A stretch of DNA of 64,000 nt, taken from assembly GCF_001874645.1 (NCBI RefSeq), contig NZ_CP017886.1:3966001-4030000 (forward strand), written 5' to 3'. The position numbers and the translations under genes are program-made. Source of the stretch: Pseudomonas frederiksbergensis (lineage in GTDB: Bacteria > Pseudomonadota > Gammaproteobacteria > Pseudomonadales > Pseudomonadaceae). This document shows, one piece after another, positions 17,497 to 26,460 of this stretch. The notes beneath the pieces were generated by a model. The model saw only the letters and a program-made list of their open reading frames with translations, was not told the DNA's origin and made no database searches. The stretch's first letter is position 1. Each line of letters starts with the position of its first letter.

Positions 17497-18510
17497 TCAA
17501 CCGGAAATCATGTTCTTGCCGATGATCTTCGAGCGATACAACGCCTGATCCGCCCGAGCCAGCAGGCCGGTTTGTTGCTCGTCCTCAAAGCGTTGCGCCA
17601 CGCCAAAGCTCATCGTGACCTGGAAGTCGCCCACCGGTGGCAGGCCCGACAGCTCAAGGCGGATGTTTTCGGCGAGGGCGCGTGCGGCGGCAACGGTGCT
17701 GTTGGGCAGGATCACGATGAACTCATCGCCGCCCCAGCGGGCCAGCAAGTCGCCTTCGCGTACGCAGCGTTTGACGCTTTCGACCACATGCACCAACGCT
17801 GCGTCGCCCAAGGCATGACCGTAATGGTCGTTGATGCATTTGAAGTCATCGATGTCCATGGCGATCAGCGACAGCGGCTGACGAAAACGCTGGGAGCGCT
17901 CGCACTCCAGTGGCAGGGCTTTTTCCAGGAGATAGCGGTTGGCGATCCCGGTCAGGGTGTCGCTTTCTGCCAGTGTGCGGTTCTCGTCCAACTGAGCCTG
18001 TAACTGCTGATTGAGCAGAGACAACTCGCGGGTCCGTTCCTCGACCATCGCTTCGAGGGAATGATTGCGCCGTTCGAGTTGCTCGAGCAGACGCTTCTTG
18101 TCTTCAATGCTGCGGTTCGCCCCGATCATCCGCGCCACTGAGCCATTGGCGTTACGTGCGATCACATGACCGCGATCCTCGATCCAGATGTAGCTGCCAT
18201 CCTGCTTGCGGCAACGGTACTCGGCTTGGTAATGGGGCGAGCGCTGATGCAGGTGGTCATCGAAATGCATCATTACCCGCAGGTAATCGTCAGGATGAAT
18301 CGCACGCTCCCAGGCCAGCACGTTGTTCTCAAGTGCATGAGGTTCGTAGCCGCGCATTTCGTACCAACCGCGATTGCGGTAGACAAACCCGGTGTTGGCG
18401 TTCCAGTCCCAGATCCCGTCGCTGACCAGTGCCAGAATCGCGTGCAGCATGTCTTCATTCAGATCAGTCAGGCTGACCTTCAACGGCTCGATATTGGACG
18501 ACTCAACCAT
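17497..18510 (-). CDS. PAS-containing diguanylate cyclase
   Basis: 337-residue soluble protein. An N-terminal PAS domain with PAC segment (about residues 20-140, including WDWNANTGFVYRNRGWYEMRG split around residue 35) leads through a coiled-coil helix (about 140-170) to a GGDEF domain. The active site is WGGDEFIVIL, and an RxxD inhibitory site (REGD) lies five residues before GGDEF, so feedback inhibition by c-di-GMP is expected. No EAL domain is present. The ATG at 18510 follows GGGAGAG and is chosen over the TTG at 18540. The synthesis of c-di-GMP probably responds to a PAS-bound signal. Confidence 0.92.
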   Translation of the reverse strand: MVESSNIEPLKVSLTDLNEDMLHAILALVSDGIWDWNANTGFVYRNRGWYEMRGYEPHALENNVLAWERAIHPDDYLRVMMHFDDHLHQRSPHYQAEYRCRKQDGSYIWIEDRGHVIARNANGSVARMIGANRSIEDKKRLLEQLERRNHSLEAMVEERTRELSLLNQQLQAQLDENRTLAESDTLTGIANRYLLEKALPLECERSQRFRQPLSLIAMDIDDFKCINDHYGHALGDAALVHVVESVKRCVREGDLLARWGGDEFIVILPNSTVAAARALAENIRLELSGLPPVGDFQVTMSFGVAQRFEDEQQTGLLARADQALYRSKIIGKNMISG

Positions 18511-18641
18511 CACCGCTCTCCCTGCTGCCCTGATCTTCAAGTGGCCGGCCAGTCGTCGAGACTAACTCATGGCACGTTGACACTGTAGCGCCGGGAATCA
18601 AGGGATAGAAGCCTCTTTCGTAGTAATAATGGCGTGCGCGG

Positions 18642-19550
18642 TTAGTTCTGTTTACCCCACATCTGCAACGTAAATTCGACAAAACTGCGCAGCTTCGGCA
18701 AACGGTATCGATCCTGCGCATAGATCAGATTCATCGGGCGTCGGGGCAGTTGATAGTCCTGCATCAGGGCCACCAGTTTCCCTTCCCTAAGGTCTTGATC
18801 CACCAGTGCATCCGGCAGCATCACCACCCCCATTCCGGTGCGCGCCGCCTGGTGCAGACCCGATGAGCTATTGATCAGCATCGGGCCGCTCACCGCCACG
18901 ACGATTTCCCCGTCAGGGCCGCTCAGGCGCCACTGTTTTTCCACCGAGCGCCATTCATCGCCCGCCGGGTAGGCAAAGGCCAGGCAGTCATGATCGGCCA
19001 GGTCCCCCGGCTTTTGCGGTGTGCCACGGCGTGCCAGATACGCCGGCGATGCACACATTGTCAGCGTGTAGTCCTCCAGTGGCCGGGCGATCAGGTTGGA
19101 CGGTTCGCTGTTACCCAGGCGAATCGCAACATCAAAGCCGTTGTCCAGCAGATCAAGGCGTTGATTGGTCAACACCACGTCCAGCTTGACCTGCGGGCAG
19201 CGCAGCACGAATTCGCTTAAGGCCGGCGCCAGGCGTTCTGTGCCGAAGGTCAGCGGGGCAGTAATGCGCAGCGTACCGCTGGGGTCGCCCTGGGTTTGTT
19301 CGGCCAGCCGCTCGGAGTCGGCCACCAGCCCCAGCACCTCAAGACAGCGCTGATAGTAGGTCGAGCCAAATTCGGTCAAGCGCTGACGCCGTGTCGTACG
19401 GTGAAGCAAGCTGACACCCAGGCGTTGCTCCAGTGCTCGCAGGTGATTGCCGACCATGGTGGTCGACATTTCGCACTCCAGGGCGGCGGCGGTCATGCTG
19501 CCAGCCTCGACCACTTTCACGTAAACCGACATCGCCAGCAGTAAGTCCAT
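18642..19550 (-). CDS. LysR family transcriptional regulator
   Basis: 302-residue LysR regulator with the N-terminal winged helix (MDLLLAMSVYVKVVEAGSM, then CEMSTTMVGNHLRALEQRLG and LHRTTRRQRLT) and a C-terminal effector-binding domain (GTLRITAPLTFG onward). It belongs by appearance to the subgroup that regulates nearby metabolic or efflux genes. It starts about 100 bases from, and divergent to, the class III aminotransferase gene at 19653, which is its likely target. The short TTG-extended start at 19556 is not preferred. Confidence 0.9.
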   Translation of the reverse strand: MDLLLAMSVYVKVVEAGSMTAAALECEMSTTMVGNHLRALEQRLGVSLLHRTTRRQRLTEFGSTYYQRCLEVLGLVADSERLAEQTQGDPSGTLRITAPLTFGTERLAPALSEFVLRCPQVKLDVVLTNQRLDLLDNGFDVAIRLGNSEPSNLIARPLEDYTLTMCASPAYLARRGTPQKPGDLADHDCLAFAYPAGDEWRSVEKQWRLSGPDGEIVVAVSGPMLINSSSGLHQAARTGMGVVMLPDALVDQDLREGKLVALMQDYQLPRRPMNLIYAQDRYRLPKLRSFVEFTLQMWGKQN

Positions 19551-19652
19551 TATCAAGCTCAGCTTTAAAATGATTGAAGTATTAAGGTGTTTATCCAGTT
19601 TGGGTGGCTAACGATACTGCAAAAACACCGACTGATGATGGAGCTTGATGTC

Positions 19653-20834
19653 ATGACCGCCGCCTGCCTGATGACCACTTATCAACCCCTGGCCTTGAGC
19701 TTTACCAAAGGGCTCGGCACACGCCTGTGGGATCAGGCCGGTCGTGAGTACCTGGATGCGGTGGCCGGTGTGGCGGTGACCAATGTCGGTCACTCGCACC
19801 CGCGGGTGGTCAGCGCCATCAGCGAACAGGCAGGCCTGTTGCTGCACACCTCCAACCTCTACAGCATCGACTGGCAGCAACGGCTGGCGCACAAGCTGAC
19901 GCAGTTGTCGGGGCTCGACCGGGTGTTCTTCAACAACTCCGGCGCCGAAGCCAATGAAACCGCGCTGAAACTGGCCCGGCTGTACGGTTGGCACAAAGGT
20001 GTCGAGCAGCCGTTGGTGGTGGTCATGGAAAACGCCTTTCATGGCCGGACCCTTGGCACCTTGTCTGCCAGCGATGGCCCAGCAGTCCGTTTAGGTTTTC
20101 AGGGCTTACCGGGGGACTTCATCAAAGTCCCGTTCGGTGATCTCGCCGCGCTGGATAAGGCTCACCAGGCTTACGGCCAGCGCATCGTGGCGGTTTTGAT
20201 GGAGCCGATTCAGGGCGAAAGCGGCGTACAGCTCGCGCCACCCGGCTACCTGAAAGCCTTGCGCGAACTGTGTAATCGGCGCAACTGGCTGCTGATGCTC
20301 GACGAAATCCAGACCGGTATCGGTCGCACCGGGCAATGGTTTGCCTTTCAACACGAAGGCATCGTGCCGGACGTCATGACCCTGGCCAAAGGCTTGGGCA
20401 ACGGAGTCCCCATTGGCGCCTGCCTGGCTCGCGGCAAAGCCGCCGAACTGTTCACGCCGGGCAGCCACGGCAGCACGTTTGGCGGAAACCCGCTGGCGTG
20501 TCGGGTGGGCTGCACTGTATTGGACATCATCGAAGAGCAAGGCTTGCTGGAAAACGCCAAGCGTCAGGGCGAACGTTTGCTCGCACGCTTGCACGCCGAA
20601 CTGGATGGCGAACCGCAAGTGCTGGCGATCCGTGGCCAAGGCTTGATGATCGGCATCGAACTGGCCCAGCCCATTCGTGACCTGACCCTGATCGCTGCGC
20701 GGGATCACGGGCTGCTGATCAACGTGACACGGGGCAAGACCATCCGTTTGCTGCCACCGCTGACCCTTGATGAGCGCGAGGTGGAGATGATTGTGCGGGG
20801 GGTAGTGCGGGCGGTGAGAGGGGCAGAGGGCTGA
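19653..20834 (+). CDS. Class III PLP aminotransferase (acetylornithine aminotransferase-like)
   Basis: 393-residue PLP enzyme related to ArgD. Seen: the [16 protein letters not shown] cofactor loop, FHGRTLG, the PLP-contacting Asp in [15 protein letters not shown] and the Schiff-base Lys in [14 protein letters not shown]. Such enzymes transfer an omega-amino group from acetylornithine or similar diamino acids to 2-oxoglutarate. The ATG at 19653, after GGAG at nine bases, gives the normal ArgD length; the frame opens at 19587. It is divergent from a LysR gene, unlike housekeeping argD in pseudomonads, so a catabolic or accessory paralogue is inferred. Confidence 0.85.
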   Translation: MTAACLMTTYQPLALSFTKGLGTRLWDQAGREYLDAVAGVAVTNVGHSHPRVVSAISEQAGLLLHTSNLYSIDWQQRLAHKLTQLSGLDRVFFNNSGAEANETALKLARLYGWHKGVEQPLVVVMENAFHGRTLGTLSASDGPAVRLGFQGLPGDFIKVPFGDLAALDKAHQAYGQRIVAVLMEPIQGESGVQLAPPGYLKALRELCNRRNWLLMLDEIQTGIGRTGQWFAFQHEGIVPDVMTLAKGLGNGVPIGACLARGKAAELFTPGSHGSTFGGNPLACRVGCTVLDIIEEQGLLENAKRQGERLLARLHAELDGEPQVLAIRGQGLMIGIELAQPIRDLTLIAARDHGLLINVTRGKTIRLLPPLTLDEREVEMIVRGVVRAVRGAEG

Positions 20835-20857
20835 TCGATCTCGCTTGCCCCATTCTC

Positions 20858-20936
20858 GTAGGAGCGGCCGGGAGGTGTTCCGTTTGCCCGCGATGGCAGT
20901 CTCACGGGTGCCATCGCCGGTAAGCCAGGCTCCTAC
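20858..20936. repeat. Second type of intergenic inverted repeat
   Basis: An inverted repeat that begins GTAGGAGCGGCC and ends GGCTCCTAC, with an inner pair CCGCGATGGCA / TGCCATCGCCGG. It differs from the other copies in its inner sequence (CGATGGC instead of CTGCGATC) and so represents another Pseudomonas REP class. Confidence 0.75.
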
Positions 20937-20968
20937 GGTGCGGTGGCGAACGTGATGGTGGCCGGTGC

Positions 20969-21223
20969 TCAGTAGTGGTATCTGCACATCACGATCTGTA
21001 GTTTTTCACCTTCTACTGTGTAGACCAGACGATGCTCAGCAGTGATCCTGCGGGACCAAAAACCGCTAAGGTTATGTTTGAGTGGCTCTGGCTTTCCAGG
21101 GCCTGCGAACGGATCCCGCAGGGTTGCCTTGATCAGCAGGTTGATCCGTTTGAGCCCGGCTTTATCGTTCTGCTGAAACCAGAGGTAGTCGTCCCAGCCT
21201 TCGGGGGTGAACAGAATGTTCAT
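20969..21223 (-). CDS. yoeB: YoeB family toxin (RelE-like ribosome-dependent RNase)
   Basis: 84-residue toxin of the RelE/YoeB fold, which cleaves mRNA in the ribosomal A site. Family features are ILFTPEGWDDYLWFQ at the start, KRINLLIKATLRDPF, the catalytic-region GFWSRRITAEHRLVY with Glu, Arg and His residues, and the C-terminal QIVMCRYHY. Its start overlaps the yefM stop by four bases (ATGA), the usual antitoxin-first order with translational coupling. All expected active-site residues are present, so it is probably functional. Confidence 0.94.
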   Translation of the reverse strand: MNILFTPEGWDDYLWFQQNDKAGLKRINLLIKATLRDPFAGPGKPEPLKHNLSGFWSRRITAEHRLVYTVEGEKLQIVMCRYHY

Positions 21224-21474
21224 TCTTCAATGAGCAGCCTTGGCTTGGTTTTCCCCGCACGCAGGCTGTTGATCGACTTGATCAGACGCTCGGCGTTGGC
21301 CGGAGTACGGAGCAAGTAGGCGGTTTCTTCGAGGGCGTTGTATTCGGCAAGGGAAATCATCACCACCGGTTCCCCTTTTTGCCGGGTTACCAACAGAGGG
21401 GCGCGGTCTTCATTGACTCGATCCATAGTCTCGGAAAGGTGTGCCCGGGCATTGGTGTAATTAATGGTTTGCAT
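21220..21474 (-). CDS. yefM: YefM family antitoxin (Phd/YefM)
   Basis: 84-residue antitoxin: an N-terminal DNA-binding domain (MQTINYTNARAHLSETMDRV, then LLVTRQKGEPVVMISLAEYNA) and a C-terminal toxin-binding tail (LIKSINSLRAGK). It neutralises YoeB and represses the operon. AGGA precedes the ATG by eight bases; the longer frame to 21570 is not used. Confidence 0.94.
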   Translation of the reverse strand: MQTINYTNARAHLSETMDRVNEDRAPLLVTRQKGEPVVMISLAEYNALEETAYLLRTPANAERLIKSINSLRAGKTKPRLLIEE

Positions 21475-21496
21475 CGTATTGTCCTCGCTTGATGCG

Positions 21497-21535
21497 AAAA
21501 CCGTACAGAAATGAGTACGTATTGGCAAGGTGATA
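21497..21535 (-). promoter_or_regulatory. Probable yefM-yoeB promoter and operator
   Basis: On the minus strand a TTGCCA -35-like box and a TACGGT -10-like box are separated by 17 bases. Two GTAC palindromes (21503-21506 and 21515-21518) lie within the spacer and -10 region, resembling the TGTAC half-sites bound by YefM in E. coli. The -10 match is weak. Confidence 0.4.
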
Positions 21536-21663
21536 CCTACGAGTGGTCTTTGTGAGCGGAAGTGGTCCAAAAGCAGCCTCGATTAAACGCTCGCTACAAC
21601 GTTGCCGTCTTCAAGACGTTTCCTTGAAAAGTGTAGGTTTGATCCGAGTAAAAACAGCCTGGC

Positions 21664-22242
21664 TTACTGCCGCAACTTACGCTTGTTCCTCAGATGCAGA
21701 ACCATCGCCACAACCGCAACGACCACCACAACGCCCAGCGCAATCGGTAGCCGGTAAGGCTTGAGGTTGCCGAACAATCGCTCAAGTGCTTCGCCAGCCC
21801 AATAACCACCGGTGACAAACAGCGTGGCCCAGACCATTGCGCCGAACATGTTCAACAGTGAGAAACGCAACGGCGACAGGCCACTGGCACCAATCACCAT
21901 GGGGCCCACCAACCGCATGCCGTACAGAAATCGCACCGAAAAAACCGACGTCGACGGGTAACGCTCGATCAGTCCGGTGACACGCTTGATTTGCGCTTGC
22001 TGGCGTTTGAGACGAGGCAAGAGTCGTGCGCCGAAATAACGACCGCTCCAGAACAGCAACTGATCCCCCAACATTCCGCCAGCGCTGGCCCAGGCGATCA
22101 CCGGCCAGAGCTTCAGCAAATGCTGATGCGCCGCCATGCCGCCCAATATCAGGATGGTTTCGCCTTCCATGACACAGCCAAGGAAAACCGCCCAATAGCC
22201 GTAGGTCGCGAGGAGGTGGTTGAGGTCTATGTGTTCGAACAT
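21664..22242 (-). CDS. DedA family membrane protein
   Basis: 192-residue inner membrane protein of the DedA/VTT family, implicated in lipid (undecaprenyl phosphate or phosphatidylethanolamine) flipping and envelope homeostasis. Family features are the E/GxxxP-like region around VMEGETILILGG, the segment GDQLLFWSGRYFG, the arginine-bearing FSVRFLYGMRLVGPMVIGASG, and a C-terminal membrane helix with a basic tail (LRNKRKLRQ). It has four to five hydrophobic segments. It is a single gene with the VOC gene about 80 bases upstream on the same strand. Confidence 0.9.
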   Translation of the reverse strand: MFEHIDLNHLLATYGYWAVFLGCVMEGETILILGGMAAHQHLLKLWPVIAWASAGGMLGDQLLFWSGRYFGARLLPRLKRQQAQIKRVTGLIERYPSTSVFSVRFLYGMRLVGPMVIGASGLSPLRFSLLNMFGAMVWATLFVTGGYWAGEALERLFGNLKPYRLPIALGVVVVVAVVAMVLHLRNKRKLRQ

Positions 22243-22325
22243 GAACGGTTGGTGACCTTTTGAGCATCATGCTTGCTTGGGCGCTTGGGGCTGCTGTCGG
22301 AGGGTTCCATTTCGACTGTAGCTGC

Positions 22326-22778
22326 TTATCCTGAAAGCGTGGCGCTGGTTTTGTTCGAGGGCGCACGTTCGCCCAGGCTCTCAACCAACCGTAGCAGATA
22401 ACCGTCAGGATCCTGCACCAGCAGCTCACGCTGACCGACCTCTACCGTGCCGGATCGATACCAGGCATCGGCAAACGGGCGAAACAGCGGCCATCCGACG
22501 GCTGTCAGTCGTTGGAGAATCGGTTCGACCTTGTCGACCGTCATCTGAAAATTGATGCCGCGCCCAAACGGCGCTTCCAGGGGGCCGGTCACCCATTGCC
22601 CGTCGAGCGGGTCGTACTGCTCCAGCATGACTTGCACACCGTCGAAGTCGAGGTAGGCAAATCCCTCTTCCGGGCGGTCATACGCGACCCTGAATCCAAC
22701 TAATGTGCTCCAGAAATCCAGGCTTTTCCTGATGTCACCGACCATCAGTTCGGGGACCATTCTGTTCCTTGAAAGCAT
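22326..22778 (-). CDS. VOC family protein, bleomycin-resistance type
   Basis: 150-residue protein of the vicinal oxygen chelate fold, with two beta-alpha-beta modules (MVPELMVGDIRKSLDFWSTL, then QVMLEQYDPLDG; and GINFQMTVDKVEPILQRL, then RELLVQDPDGYLLRL). It most resembles the bleomycin-binding immunity subgroup, which sequesters glycopeptide antibiotics, but glyoxalase-like members look similar. AAGGAGA precedes the ATG at five bases. The resistance function is inferred from resemblance only. Confidence 0.85.
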   Translation of the reverse strand: MLSRNRMVPELMVGDIRKSLDFWSTLVGFRVAYDRPEEGFAYLDFDGVQVMLEQYDPLDGQWVTGPLEAPFGRGINFQMTVDKVEPILQRLTAVGWPLFRPFADAWYRSGTVEVGQRELLVQDPDGYLLRLVESLGERAPSNKTSATLSG

Positions 22779-22806
22779 ACGTCTCCTTAGTGAGCGTCCA
22801 GCCCGA

Positions 22807-23136
22807 TCAATGTGCGTTCAGGATACTGTCTTGATCGTTCTCTCGCTCTACGTGGGAACGATCAATCGGCAAGACTTCCAAAGCGTCACCCCCTTGCACC
22901 AGGGTCTGCGCCTCGCCCTGTTCAATCACCCAGCGCAGCAGGTCGGTCACCGGCACGCGGTGGCTACGTTCGACCCATTGCAGGCCGTCGGGGCTGTAGT
23001 GCTCGATGTAGCGGGTGAGGATCATCTCGCGTTGGTCACTCGACAGCCGCAGGCTGACTTCGCGGCAGTGCAGGTTGGCGTTGGCGTGTTTCACCACACG
23101 TTGTTGCAGGATCAGGGACTGGCGTTCAGAGGTCAT
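22807..23136 (-). CDS. Small protein of unknown function downstream of mlaA
   Basis: 109-residue protein, not recognised. It reads as a soluble protein with DUF-like features, MTSERQSLILQQRVVKHANA at the start and an acidic Asp/Glu-rich end (IDRSHVERENDQDSILNAH). Its ATG lies inside the last codons of mlaA, an 11-base overlap, so the two are probably co-translated. A longer open frame reaches 23229, but no good start supports it. Confidence 0.65.
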   Translation of the reverse strand: MTSERQSLILQQRVVKHANANLHCREVSLRLSSDQREMILTRYIEHYSPDGLQWVERSHRVPVTDLLRWVIEQGEAQTLVQGGDALEVLPIDRSHVERENDQDSILNAH

Positions 23137-23917
23137 CGGTCGGGGCTTCCTGGCAGCGGGACTTTTGCGGTTCGGTGGCGCCTTGTTTGCCTTCCAGCAC
23201 GAAGTTGGCGCGATGCTCGGCGGCGACATCGCGCAGGGCGCTGTAGTAATCGGGCATTGGTTTCAGGCTGTCGGTGAGCGGCAGCAAGGTCGCGCGCTTA
23301 TCAATGACGCTGCCGACCAGGTTGACGGTGGTGAGGGTGCGGACGGTGTCGCTGTTGTTGCCAAAGGGGTTGAAGGCCAGGTCGAGCACCCGCCCGGTGG
23401 CGTCGCGGCTGTTGGCGGTGCCCAGCAGCGGCATTTCAACGATTGGGCCGTTGCCGATGCCCCACACGCCGAAGGTCTGGCCGAAGTCGGCGGTGTGGCG
23501 GGGAATGCCCAGCGGGCCGGAGACATCGATCAGGCCGAGCAGACCGACCGTGGTGTTGACCGTGAAACGCCCCAGGGTATTGACCGAGCGTTGCGGGTTG
23601 CCCTGCAGCAGGTCGTTGATAAACACCTTGGGTTCGCCGAAGTTGCTCGTGAAGTTGTGCACACCCTTTTGAAAAAACTCAGGTGTGTACCGATAGCCGC
23701 GGGCGACGGGGGCCAGGGCGTACTCGTCGACCGTCTGGTTGAAGGCGAAGATCCCACGGTTGACTCGCTCGGCCGGGTCGTACAACGGGTAGCTGACTTT
23801 CGCGCAGGTGACGGTGCTTTCGTCCGGCGTGCGGTTGGTGCATCCGGCGAGGTAAGTCAGGCTCAACAGCAGTGCGGCGTGGCGGGCCAGAGCGGTGGAA
23901 CGCATGGGCGAGGGCAT
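23126..23917 (-). CDS. mlaA: MlaA/VacJ outer membrane lipoprotein
   Basis: 263-residue lipoprotein component of the Mla pathway, which returns mislocated phospholipids from the outer leaflet of the outer membrane with the MlaFEDB and MlaC proteins (genes not in this window). A signal sequence ends in the lipobox LAGC (Cys about residue 26). The body carries the VacJ features YDPAERVNRGIFAFNQ, DLLQGNPQRSVNTLGRFTVN and FGQTFGVWGIGNGP. The ATG at 23917 is chosen; the ATG at 23905 would shorten the signal by four residues. Confidence 0.92.
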   Translation of the reverse strand: MPSPMRSTALARHAALLLSLTYLAGCTNRTPDESTVTCAKVSYPLYDPAERVNRGIFAFNQTVDEYALAPVARGYRYTPEFFQKGVHNFTSNFGEPKVFINDLLQGNPQRSVNTLGRFTVNTTVGLLGLIDVSGPLGIPRHTADFGQTFGVWGIGNGPIVEMPLLGTANSRDATGRVLDLAFNPFGNNSDTVRTLTTVNLVGSVIDKRATLLPLTDSLKPMPDYYSALRDVAAEHRANFVLEGKQGATEPQKSRCQEAPTDDL

Positions 23918-24075
23918 GAGCAAACAGTCTTCGGAAAAAGGAGCCTGATGCTGGCATTCGAGCCTTGCGCAAAGATGTCCGCTTTTTTACCGCGCTGTCG
24001 CTTTGTTACTGGCGTGAAATATATGACGAGCCGCGCCGAATGGTTTTAGATGTGGGATCTTTCAGACCATAAGTG

Positions 24076-24795
24076 ATGCCGCTGGTGAGCAGTCTTTTGA
24101 TCGTGGACGACGACCTTGAGGTCCTCGCGCTGCTGAAGAAGTTTTTTGTGCAACAAGGCTACGCGGTGGAGGTTGCCACCGATGGCGTCTCGTTGTGGGC
24201 GGCCATGGAACGTCAGGCGCCGGACCTGATCATTCTCGACCTGATGCTGCCGGGCGAGAACGGACTGACGCTGTGCCAGCGCCTGCGCCAGCACTACCCG
24301 ACACCGGTGATCATGTTGACCGCCATGGGCGAGTTGAGTGATCGGGTGGTCGGGCTGGAGATGGGCGCCGATGATTACCTGAGCAAACCGTTCGACGCGC
24401 GGGAACTGCTGGCCCGCGTGCGCGCGGTATTGCGCCGGGCCGGGGAAAGCCGACCGCAGACCGGGGAAGCGCCGCGCCCGCTGATCAAATTCGCCGACTG
24501 GCAACTGGACCTCACTCGTCGAGAGCTGCGCTCACCGGATCAGGTGATGATCCCGCTGTCGGCTGGCGAGTTCGACTTGCTGCTGGTGTTTGTCGAGCAT
24601 CCGCAGCGCATCCTCACTCGGGAGTTGCTGCTGGACCTGGCGCGGGGTCGCACGCATGAGGCGTTCGATCGCAGCATCGACGTTCAGGTCAGCCGCTTGC
24701 GGCGCAAGCTGGAATACGACACCAAGCGCCCCGAGATGATTCGTACCGTGCGCAACGGCGGGTATCTGTTCACCCCCAGCGTGACCCGCCAGTGA
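24076..24795 (+). CDS. OmpR-family response regulator
   Basis: 239-residue regulator. The receiver has LLIVDDDLEVLALL, the phospho-Asp in LIILDLMLPGENG and GADDYLSKPFDARELLARV; the winged-helix domain has SAGEFDLLLVFVEHPQRILTR (split at residue 175 or so) and RSIDVQVSRLRRKLEYD. The GTG at 24073 would add only one residue. The stop overlaps the start of the kinase gene by four bases (GTGA). The paired signal is unknown. The mlaA gene is divergent on the other side, about 160 bases away. Confidence 0.93.
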   Translation: MPLVSSLLIVDDDLEVLALLKKFFVQQGYAVEVATDGVSLWAAMERQAPDLIILDLMLPGENGLTLCQRLRQHYPTPVIMLTAMGELSDRVVGLEMGADDYLSKPFDARELLARVRAVLRRAGESRPQTGEAPRPLIKFADWQLDLTRRELRSPDQVMIPLSAGEFDLLLVFVEHPQRILTRELLLDLARGRTHEAFDRSIDVQVSRLRRKLEYDTKRPEMIRTVRNGGYLFTPSVTRQ

Positions 24796-26147
24796 AAAGG
24801 CTCATGGCAGCTTTGCGCCTGCGTCTGCGCCCGCGGGACACGGTGGCGCGCTGGATCGCCCTGACCACCCTCATCGCGATGCTCACATCGCTGGCCTTCA
24901 ACGCATTGTTTATCCAGCTGGCCGGTGTCTGGGCGTATCCACCGCTGGCTGAAACCGGCCTTCTGGAAAAAACCGCTTCAATCACCCGGGTAATCGAAGC
25001 CTCGCAAACGTCGCAGCGCGAACGCCTGGCCGAGGCCGCCAGCGATAGCGCCTTCAGCGTGAGCTGGCATGCCAGCCGTGAGGGCCTGGACTTGCCGGAC
25101 ACTCCCGACGCGGCGTACCGCACCGCCTCACCGGAAGCGCAGCGTCTGTTCAACACACCGACCCGCCGGGTCGAAGCCTATCAACCCGGCGACTGGCCAC
25201 AGAAGAACGGGCATTACGCGTTGCTGATGCAGCTGACGGATGGGTCCTGGCTGATGTTCAGCGCGCCTTCACGCAGCTGGGGGCTGGCGGAAGGGCCGCG
25301 AACCCTGATCGTGATCCTGTTGGTGTTGCTCTCGACCAGCGTCGTCGCGCTGATCGCCACCCGCCGACTGGCCAAACCCTTGCAGCACTTCGCCCAAGGC
25401 GCCCGGCGCTTTGGCGTCGACTTTCGCGCCCCGCCCATCGAACCGGTCGGCCCCCATGAAATCCGTCAGGCGATCCTCGCGTTCAACGCCATGCAGGCCC
25501 AGTTACAGCACTTCATCAAGGACCGCACACAGATGCTCGCCGCCATCTCCCACGACCTGCGCACCCCCCTGACCCGCATGCGCCTGCGTGGCGAATTCAT
25601 CGAAGACCCCGAACAGCAACAACGGCTGTTTCGCGACGTCGACGAAATGCAGGCCATGATCAACTCCGCCCTGGAATTCTTCCGCGACGACGCCCGCCTG
25701 GAACAGGCAACCCAATTCGACCTCGCCGAACTGCTGCAAACCCTGATCGACGACTACCGCGACCAGTCCATCGACATCACCTTCACCGGCCCACCCCGAC
25801 GGGTCTACTTCGGCCGCCCGCTGGGGCTGAAACGGGTTATCACCAATTTGCTGGATAACGCGATCAAATACGCCAGCGAACCGTCGATTGAACTGCGGCA
25901 GGAGGAGGAGCTGGTGGTGGTTCGCGTACTTGACCGTGGGCCGGGGATTCCTGCTGATAGTTACGAACAGGTGTTCGCGCCATTCTTTCGGTTGGAAGGG
26001 TCGCGGAATAAAAGCACGGGGGGAGTGGGGCTGGGGTTGTCGGCGGCGCGGGCGATCGTTCTGGAACATGGCGGCACGCTGACCGTGCGCAACCGCTCAA
26101 GTGGAGGGTTGGAGGCGCGGGTGGTGTTGCCGGTGCAGGAGCATTAG
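24792..26147 (+). CDS. Membrane sensor histidine kinase
   Basis: 451-residue EnvZ-like kinase. Membrane helices flank a periplasmic domain (about residues 40-165), then come HAMP, HisKA with the phospho-His in AAISHDLRTPLTRMRLRGEF, and HATPase with LLDNAIKYASEPS, DRGPGIP and GVGLGLSAARAI. The GTG at 24792 gives a four-base overlap with the regulator stop; an in-frame ATG at 24804 is an alternative. It ends just before the strong hairpin at 26175. Confidence 0.92.
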   Translation: MKRLMAALRLRLRPRDTVARWIALTTLIAMLTSLAFNALFIQLAGVWAYPPLAETGLLEKTASITRVIEASQTSQRERLAEAASDSAFSVSWHASREGLDLPDTPDAAYRTASPEAQRLFNTPTRRVEAYQPGDWPQKNGHYALLMQLTDGSWLMFSAPSRSWGLAEGPRTLIVILLVLLSTSVVALIATRRLAKPLQHFAQGARRFGVDFRAPPIEPVGPHEIRQAILAFNAMQAQLQHFIKDRTQMLAAISHDLRTPLTRMRLRGEFIEDPEQQQRLFRDVDEMQAMINSALEFFRDDARLEQATQFDLAELLQTLIDDYRDQSIDITFTGPPRRVYFGRPLGLKRVITNLLDNAIKYASEPSIELRQEEELVVVRVLDRGPGIPADSYEQVFAPFFRLEGSRNKSTGGVGLGLSAARAIVLEHGGTLTVRNRSSGGLEARVVLPVQEH

Positions 26148-26174
26148 AGAAAATTAATGAGGGGGCTGATTGAA

Positions 26175-26226
26175 CCTCTGGAACACCCCTTGGCCTGTCT
26201 TCACCGGCCAAGGGGCAATCCAGAGG
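26175..26226. terminator. Nested hairpin between the kinase gene and fdsD
   Basis: An outer stem CCTCTGGA / TCCAGAGG surrounds an inner stem CCCCTTGGCC / GGCCAAGGGG. There is no T run on either side, so it is a strong RNA structure at the end of two convergent units, probably a bidirectional 3' end. Confidence 0.6.
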
Positions 26227-26238
26227 GATCGTGTAGAC

Positions 26239-26460
26239 CTACGCCTCCCAGCCCGCCCCGCTGACCGCCGCCTGCACCAGCGGGTGCAAATCTGCCCCCT
26301 GATGCGCGGTCTGCCAGGCCAGCAACTCCTTGCGCATGCCGGGCGTCCAGAACATCTGCAGATGATTGCGCACGCCGAGCACGGCCTGTTGCGGGTCCGG
26401 TTCGCTGGCGAAGTACTGGGCGATCTGGTTGGCCATTTTGATCAGGTTGGCGGTGCTCAT
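26239..26460 (-). CDS. fdsD: Formate dehydrogenase delta subunit FdsD
   Basis: 73-residue delta subunit of the cytoplasmic NAD-dependent formate dehydrogenase. Family features are NLIKMANQIAQYFASEP, the conserved HLQMFWTPGMRKELL and the C-terminal HPLVQAAV. In FdsGBACD-type enzymes the subunit is needed for the active complex. Its ATG overlaps the fdsA stop by four bases; fdsC, which normally lies between them, is absent. Confidence 0.93.
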   Translation of the reverse strand: MSTANLIKMANQIAQYFASEPDPQQAVLGVRNHLQMFWTPGMRKELLAWQTAHQGADLHPLVQAAVSGAGWEA

